From NCBI GenBank assembly GCA_900155495.1, contig FTLJ01000039.1, forward strand, positions 28,529 to 92,528: DNA of 64,000 nucleotides. The letters run 5' to 3'. Of the stretch, positions 12,075 to 23,833 are shown piece by piece. A program made the position numbers and the translations under genes. The stretch's first letter is position 1, and each line of letters begins with the position of its first letter. Source of the DNA: Porogramme epimiltina. Lineage: Eukaryota; Basidiomycota; Agaricomycetes; Polyporales; Polyporaceae. The notes below the pieces were generated by a model that had not been told where the DNA came from, did no database searches, and saw only the letters and a list, made by a program, of their open reading frames with translations.

Positions 12075-13791
12075 CTATAAATGTGCTTGCACTATGGTTC
12101 GGGCTCTACATGCGAGGAATGTGTGTATTTCCAAGGCTGTCTGACATCGCGATCAGAAGATGCATGTCATTGAGTTGGCAACGAAACGTACACAGCTGTA
12201 CCGGAGCTTCCTGCAGGACCATATGACCACTCCGTGGAATAATGGCACAAGAGGAATTTGCGGGCCTCCTCCATACTTGCTTTCTGCGAACTTCTTGATG
12301 ACTTTGGGATCAATAATTAGTGATCCATCGTCGTGCAAATTGGCGATGAACTTTGTACTCACAATGCGGACAGTCGTCCCGGAATGACCCAACGCAACTC
12401 CACTTGTTCATCCAGCTTACGGAGAAGCTCGAATGACTCGACCATCGCGCGTTGGTCGGCGTACGTGATGCATTCGTGCACGACCGGCATCTTCAGCCTC
12501 ACCTCGCCTCCGGGAGCATCGTACAGCGCGCACTGAACGTAGATGTCGACCGCGTCCGGATCAAACTCCTTGAACAGGCGGTAGAAGGCAAGGGAGTTGC
12601 GTGCAGCTTCACTGTAAGCATCATTAGCCTGGATCATATCCACTACTAGGAAAATAATATATACCGAGATGACCACCCCTCAGGGCGGAAGATCCCATTT
12701 TCTACTGCTGGGCCCATGTACCAGAAGTCTCCGACTTTGCCATTCCAAGGCATAATTGCAGGATCTATTAGTATGAGGGAAGGAAACAGTGCGGGATATT
12801 CTACAGCGGCACGTATCCTGAAAAGCAGTGGTGTCAGTCTCGACACGGAAATGCAGCTCAGGAGCACTTACGCCGTACATGCACCAAAAGAGTGCATAGC
12901 AAATGCCATGTTTCGCTCGGTGATCCCAGTGGTTTTCCTGAGCTGTACTTCGGCTTCCGGGAGGCGCAGAAGATGTACCGGGAGCGTCTCGCGCGAAGCG
13001 CGGCGAGGAAGGTAATGTAGAAGAAATTGGAGGATGTCACGAGAGTTGTCCCTCCAGTCATCTATTGACAGAAAGCATCAGTCGCTGTAAGTAATTAAGA
13101 TCGAGATTCAGACGGTGCCTTACACAATCCGCTTAGTTTGTCTTTGTTAATTAAGAATGAGTCGCCATGGTTTGCTGCCTCCCAAGACCATATCTCGTCG
13201 ATCTCGTATTTTGCACCTCTTGTGCGAGAACGCTTGACGAGGTGCAAGAGGGTCGGTTCCCAGGCCTGATATTTATGAAGTCAGCTACCAATAACTCTCC
13301 TCGTATAATCACCTTGGAAAATCGGTGGCACTCACCTCTTTATGAGATCCGATGCCGTGCGCTACGAAGAGCGTGACGCCCCTCCCCGATCCCAAAGAAC
13401 CCTTGCGAACGTAGCGGTTGACGCATATCCACAGCGGCTGACGGCTAGGCGGCAAATGGTCCGTTTCGCCGCGCCACTGTCGAGCCTTCAGATCCAAAAT
13501 TTCGCGGGCGGCCTGCACGTAGGCGTCCTTGCAGGTGCCCTGACTAGTCGGAAGTTCGGGGACGGGGACGTGAGGGGCAGTCCGGGGAAAGGCGGCTGGT
13601 ATGATGTGGGTCGAGAGGGAGAACCACGGGTCAAGTAATGATTTGCGGGGCGCGGAAGGGAGCGAGGGCAGTGCCGAATTTTGAGGAGCTGGTGGCGTGT
13701 CCAAGGGAGCTAGTGGTGCAGGAAAACACGGTGACAAATGGTACGGCTCAGGAGGTGGGAGCAGAGTCGTCGGTGTCTGTGGGTATTCCAT
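12075..13791 (-). CDS. Alpha/beta hydrolase, AKT2/Lpx1-like, copy B
   Basis: The start is placed at 13791 because the Pro-rich N-terminus then matches copies C and D residue for residue in spacing (TLLPPPEP against LTFPPPEP). The same exon plan as copy A is followed: SLLDPWFSLSTHIIPAAFPRT, CVNRYVRKG, VTLFVAHG.GSHKE, YEIDEIWSWEAANHGDSF, the nucleophile elbow FAMHSFGACT, GNGKVGDFWYMG, EVRLKMPVVHECI, ELRWVIPGRL, and the His loop SGHMVLQEAP. The final exon is reached by splicing GTACGT to an AG just before CCTTGG and reads EIHTFLACRA..VQAHL with TAG at 12075-12077. Without that splice the frame still stays open for a while, so annotation software may miss it. AHL is a plausible peroxisomal signal. 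It pairs with copy A by its M-H-S-F-G motif. Confidence 0.72.
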
Positions 13792-14581
13792 GAGGTAGCG
13801 AGGAGTGCGTAAGTGTGTCAAGGTACCTGTGAGATGGTTTTACATGGACATAAGTACTTCTCCGATATTTTGAGCACACAGTACGGAAATGTCGCGGTGG
13901 TTGCTAAGCTGCGGACCGGAGGAGTGCGGGTTAGTATTTTGTGACACGGCGTGTCGCGGATCTAACATGTACCTTGTACTCCGCATTCTCCGCCCGGATT
14001 GATGGGTAGCTTGAGGCGCACTCTCCCCGGCTGTGCATTTTGCTTAGCATCGTCGTCAATGCTGTCATGTTTGAGGGGCGGTAGGAACTGAATCAGAAAC
14101 CATTTGGAGCTAGGAGGGCGGTGATATCGGTTGGAAATGGGTTGGATCCTTCACAAACACATTCGCATTCTTACCTGCTGGGAGAACAAGATCTCCGGTC
14201 GCGCCATTAAGCTGTGTGCGCCCTTGTCGACTAAAATGTTTCGCCCATTTCGCCGCTCGCGGAAGACGGTCTATCCGTGATTGGGGCCGGCACCTTCAGC
14301 CGCACAAAGCCGTCGGGCAAACCTTCCTACGCTTGAGAGATGTCCTATAAGCTCAGTCGCGATCAGGTAATGCAGCTCGGAGCACGGAGGAAGCAGGTAG
14401 CATTGGCCCGAAAGGAAAGTCGCGGTTTTCATTACACCGGTCGATCCTTGCATTTGCGTAGGATACATACCCTTCCAGTGCTCGGTCGGAATGTGAATAC
14501 TTCGTCCAGCATGGAGTGAAAAGTCCATTTGTTCTCTACATTACAAAACATTTATGTTAGATCCCCGCAGAATATCTATTC
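13792..14581. other. Spacer between hydrolases B and C with a hydrolase relic
   Basis: There is no intact gene. The only recognisable coding piece is the short relic at 14281-14322, described separately. The rest shows no open frame with a domain. Confidence 0.5.
14281..14322 (-). pseudogene. Relic of a fifth alpha/beta hydrolase exon
   Basis: On the minus strand this reads LPDGFVRLKVPAP, which matches APDGVVRLKMPGV of copy C (exon around 15000) in sequence and in bases. No further hydrolase motif could be followed on either side. It is most simply the remains of another tandem copy, or of a partial duplication from copy C. Confidence 0.5.
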
Positions 14582-16465
14582 TCACAACATAGCCTTTGGG
14601 CCTCCAAATCTAACGCTCAAGAATTCGTGCAGCTCTTGAGCTGAGAATAGGCCTATGGTCAGGTGTGGGATGCATTATGAGAAGGAGCGGACATACCAAG
14701 TTCTAAGGGAGCCTCCTGTACAATAAGATGACCCGACGATAGTATCCGTGTGTGCGACGAGTTTACAGTCCGTCGCCACACTGAGCGCTGCCGCGCCTCA
14801 GTATCTCTACACAAAAAACAACGCACGCACACCGTCAGCATAGCATTCCAGTCCTGACGACGAAGCCGGCGCACCTGGGGCTCAGCTTCCCCGCGACGAC
14901 CCACCGGGTCTCGATGCGCGGGTCGAGGCCCGCGAGGAGCTCGAAGGTCTCGCTCGGCGTGTACTCCTCCGCGAAGCACACGGCCTCCTGGACGCCCGGC
15001 ATCTTCAGCCGCACGACGCCGTCGGGCGCGTCGTAGAGCGCGCACGCGACGTACACCGCGAGCGCGGCGGGGTCCCACGCCGCGAAGAACGGCGTTGCGG
15101 CGAACTGCTTGTGCGCCTCCTCCCTGTCCCGCGAATGGATTGCTGGTGAGCATTGCGCGGAAAGGACAAAGGAAGGGGAGGGGGACCCACCGAGACGCCC
15201 AGCCGTCGCGCCGCTGCACTGCCCCGGTGGCCATACCGCGCATGAACGCGCTCGCACGCGGCGCGTCGGGGTGCAGCGGGTACACGATCGCGTCGACGAG
15301 GAAGAGGCTGCGGAACAGCGCGGGCTCCGCGAGCGCCGCGCGCGTCCTGGGGGCCGGGGAACGCCGGTCAGTGCACCGCGCGACATGCGTGGGTCGGAAG
15401 GGTGCGCGACGCGCGACGTACAAGGTGCAACCACCAAATGAGTGGCCGATGAAGACGATGGTGCGGTCTTGGAAGCCGTGCGAGCGGCGGGCTGCACCGT
15501 CTGTGGCAGAGAGGTGGGGAAGGTGGGTCGGGAGTGTGTCTGGTGTCGGGCGCGAAGGGAGGTAGAACTGGAGGAAGTTGAGGATATCGCGGCTGTTGTC
15601 ACGCCAGTCATCTGTGGGGAATATAGCAATCAGAAAAGGGAGTTCCACAAGCGCGACCGAGAGTTGCGAGATGTGAACATCGCTCATTTCCACAGCAGTA
15701 AACGTCATCCTCTTATGCTTCGGGTTGGAGACACTGCTCACATCCCACTAAACGCGTACAAACAGGATGCGGACACTCACAGATGCCCCCGAGCACGTCT
15801 CGGTTGATCAAACTTGAGTCCCCGTGGTTCGCCGCCTCCCATGACCAGATCTCATCGACCTGGTACCCGGACTTGGCCGAAAAGTCGCGCACGAGACGCT
15901 CCAACATAGGCTCCCAAATCTCCAGATAGCGAAGCCCGTCAGCGAGGGCCACCCCTTCGGCAGAAAACGAAAACAAGAAGGCGAGGTGGGCGGCAGAACA
16001 CACCTCTTTCGTAAACCCGTTTGCGTGAGCGCAGAAGAGCGTAATGCCTCCGCCTTGGGCTTCGCGAAGCTCCTTCCGCACATACCTGTTTACGCAGTTC
16101 CACCACGACCGCTCGTCCCTGGCCAGCCGGTCCAGCTCGCCACGCCATTGCCTCTCCTTTGTACCGAGGATACTGTCGGTTGTCCGTTTGACCGAAGCCT
16201 TGAACGCATTCTTGTCCGAGGACCACTGAGGAAGATCCGGGAGGGGCACTATCGGCGTAGTGCGAGGAAATGCAGCCGGGACGATGTGTGTAGTGAGGGC
16301 GAAGCGGGTGTCGAGCAACGAAGCACGAGGGGGTGACGGGAGCGTAGGGGGGTAGATGCACAACGGCGGCGGCTGGAGTGGCAGCAAAGATTGCGGGTTG
16401 CAGGTAGGAAAGTCGCGCGGCTCGGGTGGAGGAAAGGTGAGCGCATTTGGGTCGATGGTAGTCAT
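14582..16465 (-). CDS. Alpha/beta hydrolase, AKT2/Lpx1-like, copy C
   Basis: The ATG at 16465 opens MTTIDPNALTFPPPEP. Seven exons can be followed: SLLDTRFALTTHIVPAAFPRT with CVNRYVRKE and ITLFCAHANGFTKE; IWEPMLERL with QVDEIWSWEAANHGDSS; DWRDNSRDILNFLQFYLPS ending at the canonical elbow FIGHSFGGCT; ALFRSLFLVDAIVYPL; EEAHKQFAATPFF with LKMPGVQEAVCF and ETRWVVAGKL; VNSSHTRILSSGHLIVQEAP; and a tail ending GGPKAML. The Ser of G-H-S-F-G and the His of SGHLIVQ are the visible catalytic residues. The tail AML lacks the basic residue of a normal peroxisomal signal. Exons here are much richer in GC than the near relative copy D. Confidence 0.78.
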
Positions 16466-17419
16466 TTCGCTTGGTGTCTTTGAGGTGTGCTTGCGCTCAA
16501 AATCAGGTTGGACTAGAAGAGACGGAACTTGTTCACATTGAGAATGTAGTGGTATGATATACTGGGGGCTTACTCAGTCTTGTCGGCTACTCCCCATCCC
16601 GGCGAGCGAAACATGAGACGGAGGCGAATGAGCATGTTAAGTCACGCGGGCGGCTACCGACAGGCGCGGTGTCGCGGGGGGTTCATTTTCCGGTCCGACG
16701 GGCCGAAGGCTGCACAGCGCGAGCCCATGGCTATATAGAGCATGCCCCCGAGTTTGTCTCGCAAACGTCGACCACGCTGTTCGATCAGCCCGAACTCGCT
16801 CGTAGCTGCTCAGGGACAAACTTGTCATGACTCTCCGGTGCGTCGAATATAACGTGATAGGTTTCCTGATCGTGACTAAATGTGGGTCCGGGGCTCGACA
16901 TTCCCCGGCAGTGAAGGAGAATGTGAGGCCACCGACCAACTTGCTGGACGGCGAGCTCTCCTGACACAGGTGCACATGCGAATGCTATGTCGTGTGTGAG
17001 AAGTGTACAGTTGTATCACTGTCTGGCCTCGTGGAGTGGCGAAAGCTGAGAAGGTGTCGCACTCGGCTTAACTCCCCCGTCCGCCGTGTAGACCCACGTC
17101 TACAGCCCAGCTTTAACTCGCACCGCATGTCTGCTAATCCCTGATAACATTATGTAGCCCACAGTGGATATGCGCTTACACAGGAAGTGCCACAGACTGG
17201 CAGATAGATAGGGTCCGCCAGCTTCAATGCCATGCATGGGTGTCTCACCGAGTGTTCCGATATGTTCACCACCAAACGTAGAACGCAGGAAGCTGGAGGA
17301 AGGGGGCGGCAAGTAGGTGTTGATTCAACCAACCCTCTTATGTTGCGCATATAAATGAATTCTCGTCTCGGGTTGTGCCATTACTCCAGCGACTCTCCTC
17401 CTGGCCCCCAGCTACCAAC
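16466..17419. other. Divergent promoter region
   Basis: There is no gene. It holds the upstream regions of hydrolase C (minus) and the second DUF6533 gene (plus). A CTATATAG stretch lies at 16731-16738 and a better TATA box at 17350-17356. Confidence 0.5.
17350..17356 (+). promoter_or_regulatory. Probable TATA box of the second DUF6533 gene
   Basis: TATAAAT lies 64 bases before the ATG at 17420, a fitting distance for a fungal TATA box with a short leader. Confidence 0.45.
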
Positions 17420-19258
17420 ATGACCTCTGGCAATTTCGAAATTACAGCCATTGTAGCGCAAATAGATTCCAGGTATGTTTGGCTTAGCCCTATGTCTTCT
17501 GAAGGACAGAGGGTGATATGGGGCGATATAGTCTTGTAGATAATTTCTGCGGGGTCGCAGTAATGGGTAAGAGCCCAGCGAATGTCCTTTTGACTTTTGA
17601 CACTAGATTCACTGCGGAGCTCACTACACAGCGTTGGTGACATACGAGTACCTCATCACGTTCCACTGGGAGTTTCAACTGTTCTGGAGCAAGAAATTCT
17701 CGGGTACAAATGTCTTATTCTTCCTCAATCGATACCTCACCTTGATCAATTGGTGGTTCCAAATTGCTGTCGTAATTTTTAGCCCTCTATTGAAATCGGT
17801 CCCGGTCAGTCACTGCCTAATATCTCAGTAAAATCAATGCTGATAGCCTTGCAGAGGTAGGCAGGTCTCCTGTTGTGTTTATACGTGCCACGCCCCCTCC
17901 TCTATTTGTGTTGACGGCGGCTTTTCAAGCTGTGTATCGTCTGTAAGAAGCGGTGCCCTTCTTGATGCGTTACCGTTGGTGGTTTGGGGAGGTATGTATG
18001 ACAATCTCTGCCCTGTTTCAAGGCCTCTGACAGCTAGGAATGCCTTATGTCCACCCTGAATAGTTTTCTCCACCCTTCGCGCGTATGCACTCAGTCAGAG
18101 CAAAACCTTATCCTTATTGGTGTTGCCCTTGAGTCTGACTTCCTTCGGAGTGAACATAGTATGCTTTCTTAACCTACCGTTCACCTCCACCACCTATTGA
18201 CGTGATGATAATGATACGATGCAGTACCGCAGTGCCACTTTGACTTGCGCAGTCTTTCCTGTTATTGGACTAGCTGGATATTCCCCTGTTACAGAACAAG
18301 TTGCAATAAAGTGAGTCCCAAAACGCACAGGAATCACACCAGTAAAAACCATCTTGCTAACCTCATTAAAACAGGCGTGTGTAACAACACACCTTTGCCA
18401 ATACTCTGTCCTAACATATATTATTCTCGCTCAGTTATCGTTGCTTCGAGAGCTTGTCTAATGGCCGCAGACACAATCCTCATTGTTGTTACGTGGATGA
18501 GGCTTTGGAGCCATGTGAGAACACGGGAAGGCCTGAAGGGACATCAATCTTTGTCGGATGTACTTCTATACGACGGTAAGAGGCTTCGTTCCTACAATTT
18601 CCATACCAGAAGCTCAATTTCTGTTATAGGAACAGTGTACTTCGTGTAGGGCATTCACACATTTCCTCCATGTAGTGCTAAAATGCCTATTTTCAGGGTG
18701 CTCCTTGCGCTCAACGCATTGCATCTATGTCTCAGTGTGATATCCGTGAGTCATTTCGACACCATCATATCACTCAGAGGTACAACATGCTACTCCGGAC
18801 AGACAGAACTTCCTCTCCAAAGCGCGGTCCTCCAACCCGGGGTCAGCGACATAACCACATTCATAGATCCGTGCGTCCATTTCTCTGAGATGATACCTTG
18901 AATCCCCCTCACGTATTCGCCCGCATGCTGTAGAATTACGTCAATCCTCGTGTCGCGTTTCCTCCTCCATCTCCAAGCTTCCAGCCAGAGAGCTGCACGA
19001 GGAGGCAGATCCGAGTCGATGTCGGCGTACGATTGGGAGCAGGGCTCATCCATGTTCGCGAGAGTTGTCGGCCCCTTCGGCACACACGTTGATGCGGATG
19101 ATCTTGCGTGGATGGGAGCTGACGAAGACGTCATGTCCATCGACACTGGCGCCGAAGACACCGAGGACCTGCAAACGTCGGGACTAGTTGATGTAGAGGC
19201 CTCTCTGAGTAGCGGTGACAGCACCGGGACGATTTTGAATCCTGCTGGTTCCGCGTAA
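17420..19258 (+). CDS. DUF6533 multi-helix membrane protein, second copy
   Basis: A small first exon from the ATG at 17420 (MTSGNFEITAIVAQIDS) ends at GTATGT. The DUF6533 core is in the exon around 17612-17800: YTALVTYEYLITFHWEF, then FWSKKFSGTNVLFFLNRY and the helix after it. Later exons match the other copies: YALSQSKTLSLLVLPLSL.SFGVN near 18090-18165, VIVASRACLMAADTILIVVTW with LSDVLLYDG near 18430-18575, FRVLLALNALHLCLSVIS near 18696-18747, DITTFIDP near 18850, and the last exon ILVSRFLLHLQ with an acidic tail ending NPAGSA. The join between exons 1 and 2 does not keep frame with the simplest acceptors, so a tiny exon may be missed. The role of the family is unknown. Confidence 0.75.
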
Positions 19259-19491
19259 ACATTTGCATCGCCGGTGCAATAGGTAGTTTCTGTTTCTTGG
19301 ACGCTTTCCGTGATCGAAGATTCTTCGAGGCAGACGTAGAGGCAGTTGTCTAGATATTCTCATTACGGACTACACCTCTATTCGCTGTCTCGAGAGGGCA
19401 TGTACATTGTATTGGCACTGGAGGAGCGACCCTGCACAGCAGAATGCACGATGTATGCTATACGCTGTTCACAAATATTAGGACCCCGCCT

Positions 19492-21314
19492 TCACAATAG
19501 AGCCTTGCGGCCGCCAACCAGGCGGCTCAAGAATTTATGGAGCTCTTTGGCTGAGGACGAAGATCATCGTCAGACTATGCGTGAGGAGAAGCAGGCAGTG
19601 GTAGAACGTACCAAGCTTAGACGGTGTCTCCTGGACGATGAGGTGGCCCGATGACAAGACCCGCACGTGAGACGAGTTCACAGTCCGCCGCCACACAGTC
19701 CGCCTCCGCGATTCAGTGTCCCTAGGCAGTAGGCATCACACTGTCAGCTTTGTGCCCCAACAGTCCCAGGATAGAGCATGGAACGAGCCCTCCAGTGACA
19801 TAAAGAATTAACTCACTCTGCGTTCAGTTTTCCTGCGACAATCCACCGTGTTTCGATCCGGGGATCCAGTTTGGGCAGGAGTTCGAACGTCTCGCTCGGC
19901 GCGAAGGTCTCGGTAAAGCACACGGCCTCTTGAATGCCCGGCATCTTCAGCTTGACCGTCCCGTCCGGTGCATCGTACAATGCGCACGCAACGTACACCG
20001 CGAGCGCGGCGGGATCCCAGGCTTGAAAGAATGGCGTCGCGGCGAACTGCTTGTGCGCTTCTTCGCTATTACAGTGGCGATAGGTCAGAGCCCAGTCGGC
20101 GAGGCATGGCGAGCAGAGAGGACACACCGGGATGCCCAGCCATCGCGCCGTCTCACCGCTCCTGTGACCAAACCGCGCACCCAATCATTTGCGCGTGGTG
20201 CGCTAGGTTGTAGTGGGTAGATGATCGCGTCGACGAGGAAGAGACTTCGAAACAGCTCTGGCTCGTCGAGGGCAGCGCGCGCGCTGTTCATAGGTTGGTC
20301 AGCATGCACAAGCGACTTGCCTAACGACAACCATGACGTACAGACTGCAGCCGCCAAAGGAATGGCCTATAAAGACGAGTGTACGGTCCTGGATACCATG
20401 CTCCCGGCGAGCGGCACCCTCCTCGGCGGTGAGGCGGGGAAGATGCGTTGGAAGTGGGTCAGGGGATGGGTGGGAAGGAAGGTAGAATTGAAGGAAGTGC
20501 AGGATGCCGCGGCTGTTGTCCCGCCAGTCGTCTGCAACGCAGGATGACGAGTCAGATAAGGGAAACCCCGGAACGCGGAAAGATGACTGGAGCAAACATA
20601 GTCCCTCCAGACATAGAACACTCACAGATACCACCGAGCACGTCCTTGTTGATCAAACACGAGTCTCCGTGATTTGCAGCCTCCCAAGACCATATCTCAT
20701 CCACTTCGTAGCCGGATTCGGACGAGAACTGGTTGACGAGCCGTTCCAACATGGGCTCCCATATCTAAGAACATTGCGTTCGTCAACATTCGAGTCTGCT
20801 TTCTACAGAAATCGGAGCGGGGAGTAGAATGTAACCGACGTACCTCCTTCGTGAACCCATTAGCATGGGTGCAGAACAACGTGACGCCCCCACTCTTCCC
20901 TCTGGCTTCGCGAAGCCCCTTGCGCACGTATCTGTTCACGCAGTTCCACCACGGCCGCTTGTCTCTCGGCAACCCGTCTAACTCTCCACGCCATTGCTTC
21001 TCCTTCGTATCGAGGATAGCATCCGTCGTCCGTTGCACGGAAGCTTTGAACACATTCTTGTCAGGGGACCACTGGGGAAGGTCGGGGAGGGGCACCACGG
21101 GTGTGGTGCGCGGGAAGGCGGCAGGGACGATGTGTGTTGTAAGAACGAAGCGGGTGTCGAGCAAGGAGGCACGGGGCACGGAAGCGAGTGTGGGTGAGTT
21201 GATCCGCTGCGAGGGTGGTGGTTGGAGAGGAAGCAAGGGTCGAGGGTTGCAAGTCGGAAGGGCGGCAAACTCGGGTGGAGGGAAGGTGAGCGCGGCTGGG
21301 TCGACCGTGGCCAT
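19492..21314 (-). CDS. Alpha/beta hydrolase, AKT2/Lpx1-like, copy D
   Basis: Close relative of copy C. The ATG at 21314 opens MATVDPAALTFPPPE. The motifs in order are LLDTRFVLTTHIVPAAFPRT, CVNRYVRKGLREA, VTLFCTHANGFTKE, YEVDEIWSWEAANHGDSC, DWRDNSRGILHFLQFYLPS, the nucleophile elbow FIGHSFGGCSLY, LFRSLFLVDAIIYPL, EEAHKQFAATPFF, LKMPGIQEAVCF, ETRWIVAGKL and the His loop SGHLIVQETP. The final exon is spliced at GTACGT into KELHKFLSR..GGRKALL with TGA at 19492-19494. The ALL end is not a canonical peroxisomal signal. All catalytic positions seen in copy C are kept, so the protein is probably active. Confidence 0.78.
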
Positions 21315-22152
21315 GCTGCTTATGCACGTACGGCGCGGTTATGATACTATGGAATCCGCTCTAGAGCGGCGAGCACGATTGAGGTACCCTGCGGACCAGC
21401 CCAGCTACATATGACATATATTCTGAGAACGTTAAACTAGTCGGTTACTGTCCGTCCCGGAACATGAGCCAAGACATGGAGGCAATATAACGTGTAAAAT
21501 GTGATCACGCGAGAGCGAAAGGGATCGGAAGTTGAACGATTTCGTCCACAGGCTTACGCTCGCCGTCTGGAGCACAGAATCTCGGGTCCGGAAGCAGTGC
21601 TGATTCTACATTCTCGTCCCTGTGAAGGCTGCGTCATCAACGTGCATCAACCGTAGTCTATTTCGAGGTGATATCCAACGGAGAGATTGTGTGGGCGTTT
21701 ATTGTAGCCGCACCCGACCACCGGAAGGCATAGGAAGATGCAGTCGGAGGCCGCCAGAAGTTCCGGGGGCGATCATATTGTCCAGATTTTGGCGGGTATG
21801 ATACGATGGCTGTGCCGTAATGTTATGTCGTAGGTGTCGGATGTCGGCGTACGAATAACCGGAGGCGTACATGTGAGTGACGGACCACCTTTTCTCCCTG
21901 ACAGCTTGTTCTTGGCTCTCTGCGCTCGTAAATCGGACGGGACACTTCCCAAATGATTTATCAGTAATCAATTTGAAGGAGTACATGACTCATTTCGCGA
22001 AGGACGTCGTGGGCTTCAGGCGGTTCCAGCAACTCCAGCGTGTGGATAATGCATTGCATTCTCTAGAGTGACCAAGTAGGCGATACAATATACAACATAC
22101 AACATCTAGAATGCCTTCTCTCACCTACACGTACCCCTCGCCTAGTGATACC
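21315..22152. other. Spacer, no gene seen
   Basis: A 95-codon minus-strand frame at 21699-21986 has no recognisable domain, and no neighbouring exon joins to it. I see nothing else that I can support. Confidence 0.4.
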
Positions 22153-23833
22153 TTATGCCTGCTTGCGCTGGAGGTTCTTCGGCAGCTCCTTCACCCACGG
22201 AAGGAAATCGCGTCCCTGCATGTACGGACGGAGGACCTCGGGGATAACGAGACCCTGCGAAGGGATCAGCATCGGAGGGCAAAGCAAGTCGGGCCAACAG
22301 GACTCACTTCGGGCGTCTGGTAGTTTTCGACGAGGCAGCACAGCGCACGCTCCGTAGCGCAGAGAGTGCCGTTGAGCATGTGCACGTAGACCTTGCGCGT
22401 CTGGTCTTTCGTCTTCAGTCCACATCGAACTTCAAGCCTTCGGCTCTCTGGACGGAGGTAAGTCCCATGAAGATGCGGCGAGGTAACGACTCACGGTAAT
22501 CTGTGCAGTTCGAGCACGACACAAGCTCCTTATACCCGCCCTGGAATGGGAACCACGCTTCCAAGTCGTACTTCTGCGACGCCGCGAGGTTGAGCGCGCC
22601 AGAGACGATCGCGACGACCCGATAGGGGATCTTGAGGCTCTGGTAGAATGCTTCCGAGTTCGCAACCATCGTGTCAAAGACCTCCCAGCTCTTCTCCGGC
22701 TCAGTGATGCAGAACTGCTCGACCTTCTCGAACTGGTGTACACGGAAGATACCCCACATATCGCGCCCGGCCGAACCGGCCTCTTTGCGGAAGCACGTCG
22801 AGTAGCCGGCGTACTTGATCGGGAGCTGCGTCTCGGGCGAGTCGAACCATTCATCCGAATGGTACGCCGAGATGGGCTGCTCCGATGTCGCGATGAGGTA
22901 CTTCTCGTCTTCAGCGGCGATGACTTTGTAGAGCTCCTCGTCGAACTGGTCGAGTTGCGCAGTCTTGGCCATAACATCCTTGTTCATCATGAAAGGGGGC
23001 TGGATCTTCTTGTAACCCTGCTTGCGCAGGAAGTCAAGCCCATATGAAATGAGCGCCTGGTTGAGGTCGATACCGTCGTTCGTCAAGAAGTACCCTCGGT
23101 GGCCGGTGATCTTCGAGCCTAGGGGGAAGGTACTCGGTAGGCTGAAGAGATTCACGAAGATGGGGGCGCGTACCTCGCTCCAGATCCATGGCATCCAAGC
23201 GGAGTAGCACTTCGTGGTGCGGCATGATGTCCGTCCTCTTCTCGACCTCCTTCTGCTCAGGGTGCCATGTCCTCAGGGTCACATTGTCATCCTACTGTCT
23301 TTCATCAATAATGTAGACATCGACGCAGAGGTCATTGTCAAACGCACCTCCGTCAGGCTGACAGGAGCATCCTTCCCAACGATGTTGCCCGCGGTTGAGG
23401 CCTTTTGCCTCATGCTCGCCTCGAGTTCCTTCGCCTCCGTACGCTTGGCAACGACCTGCGCGTCAAGCTCCTTCTTCTTCGCGACCAGTTCATCTGCGTT
23501 TTCTTTAGCCTACCAGCAAACATTCTGTAAGTACACCGTAGAGTAGAGTGAGGTCCATTCGCACCTTCTTTTTGGCGGCTATGTCCTTCTGTACAGCGTT
23601 TACTTGTTTCGCCAAGCCGTTTGCATCGAAGTCCACTGTATGCACGCGACATGGAGCAGATGAGAGGATATCCGGGGATAGATTCTTGCGCACTCACGTT
23701 TCACCCAGTCTGCATACATCTGGATGACCTCATCGACGAGCTCGACTGAGAGACCGCGCTTGCGCTGCGACTCCCTGATCTCCTCAGCGTTGCCGCCCTT
23801 GTTGTCGATAAAGTGCAAGACGTCCAAAGTCAT
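22153..23833 (-). CDS. SES1: Seryl-tRNA synthetase, cytosolic
   Basis: This class II enzyme charges tRNA-Ser with serine. The ATG at 23833 opens [19 protein letters not shown], a typical eukaryotic SerRS start; an in-frame ATG 78 bases upstream is not family-like. The N-terminal coiled-coil arm spans the next exons ([17 protein letters not shown] and [14 protein letters not shown]). The core then shows [16 protein letters not shown] after a 55-base intron, motif 2 [17 protein letters not shown] followed by [29 protein letters not shown], and motif 3 [20 protein letters not shown]. The last exon, after an intron GTGAGT..CAG, reads [20 protein letters not shown]. About seven exons, all in frame. 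The gene lies head to head with SET1. Confidence 0.93.
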
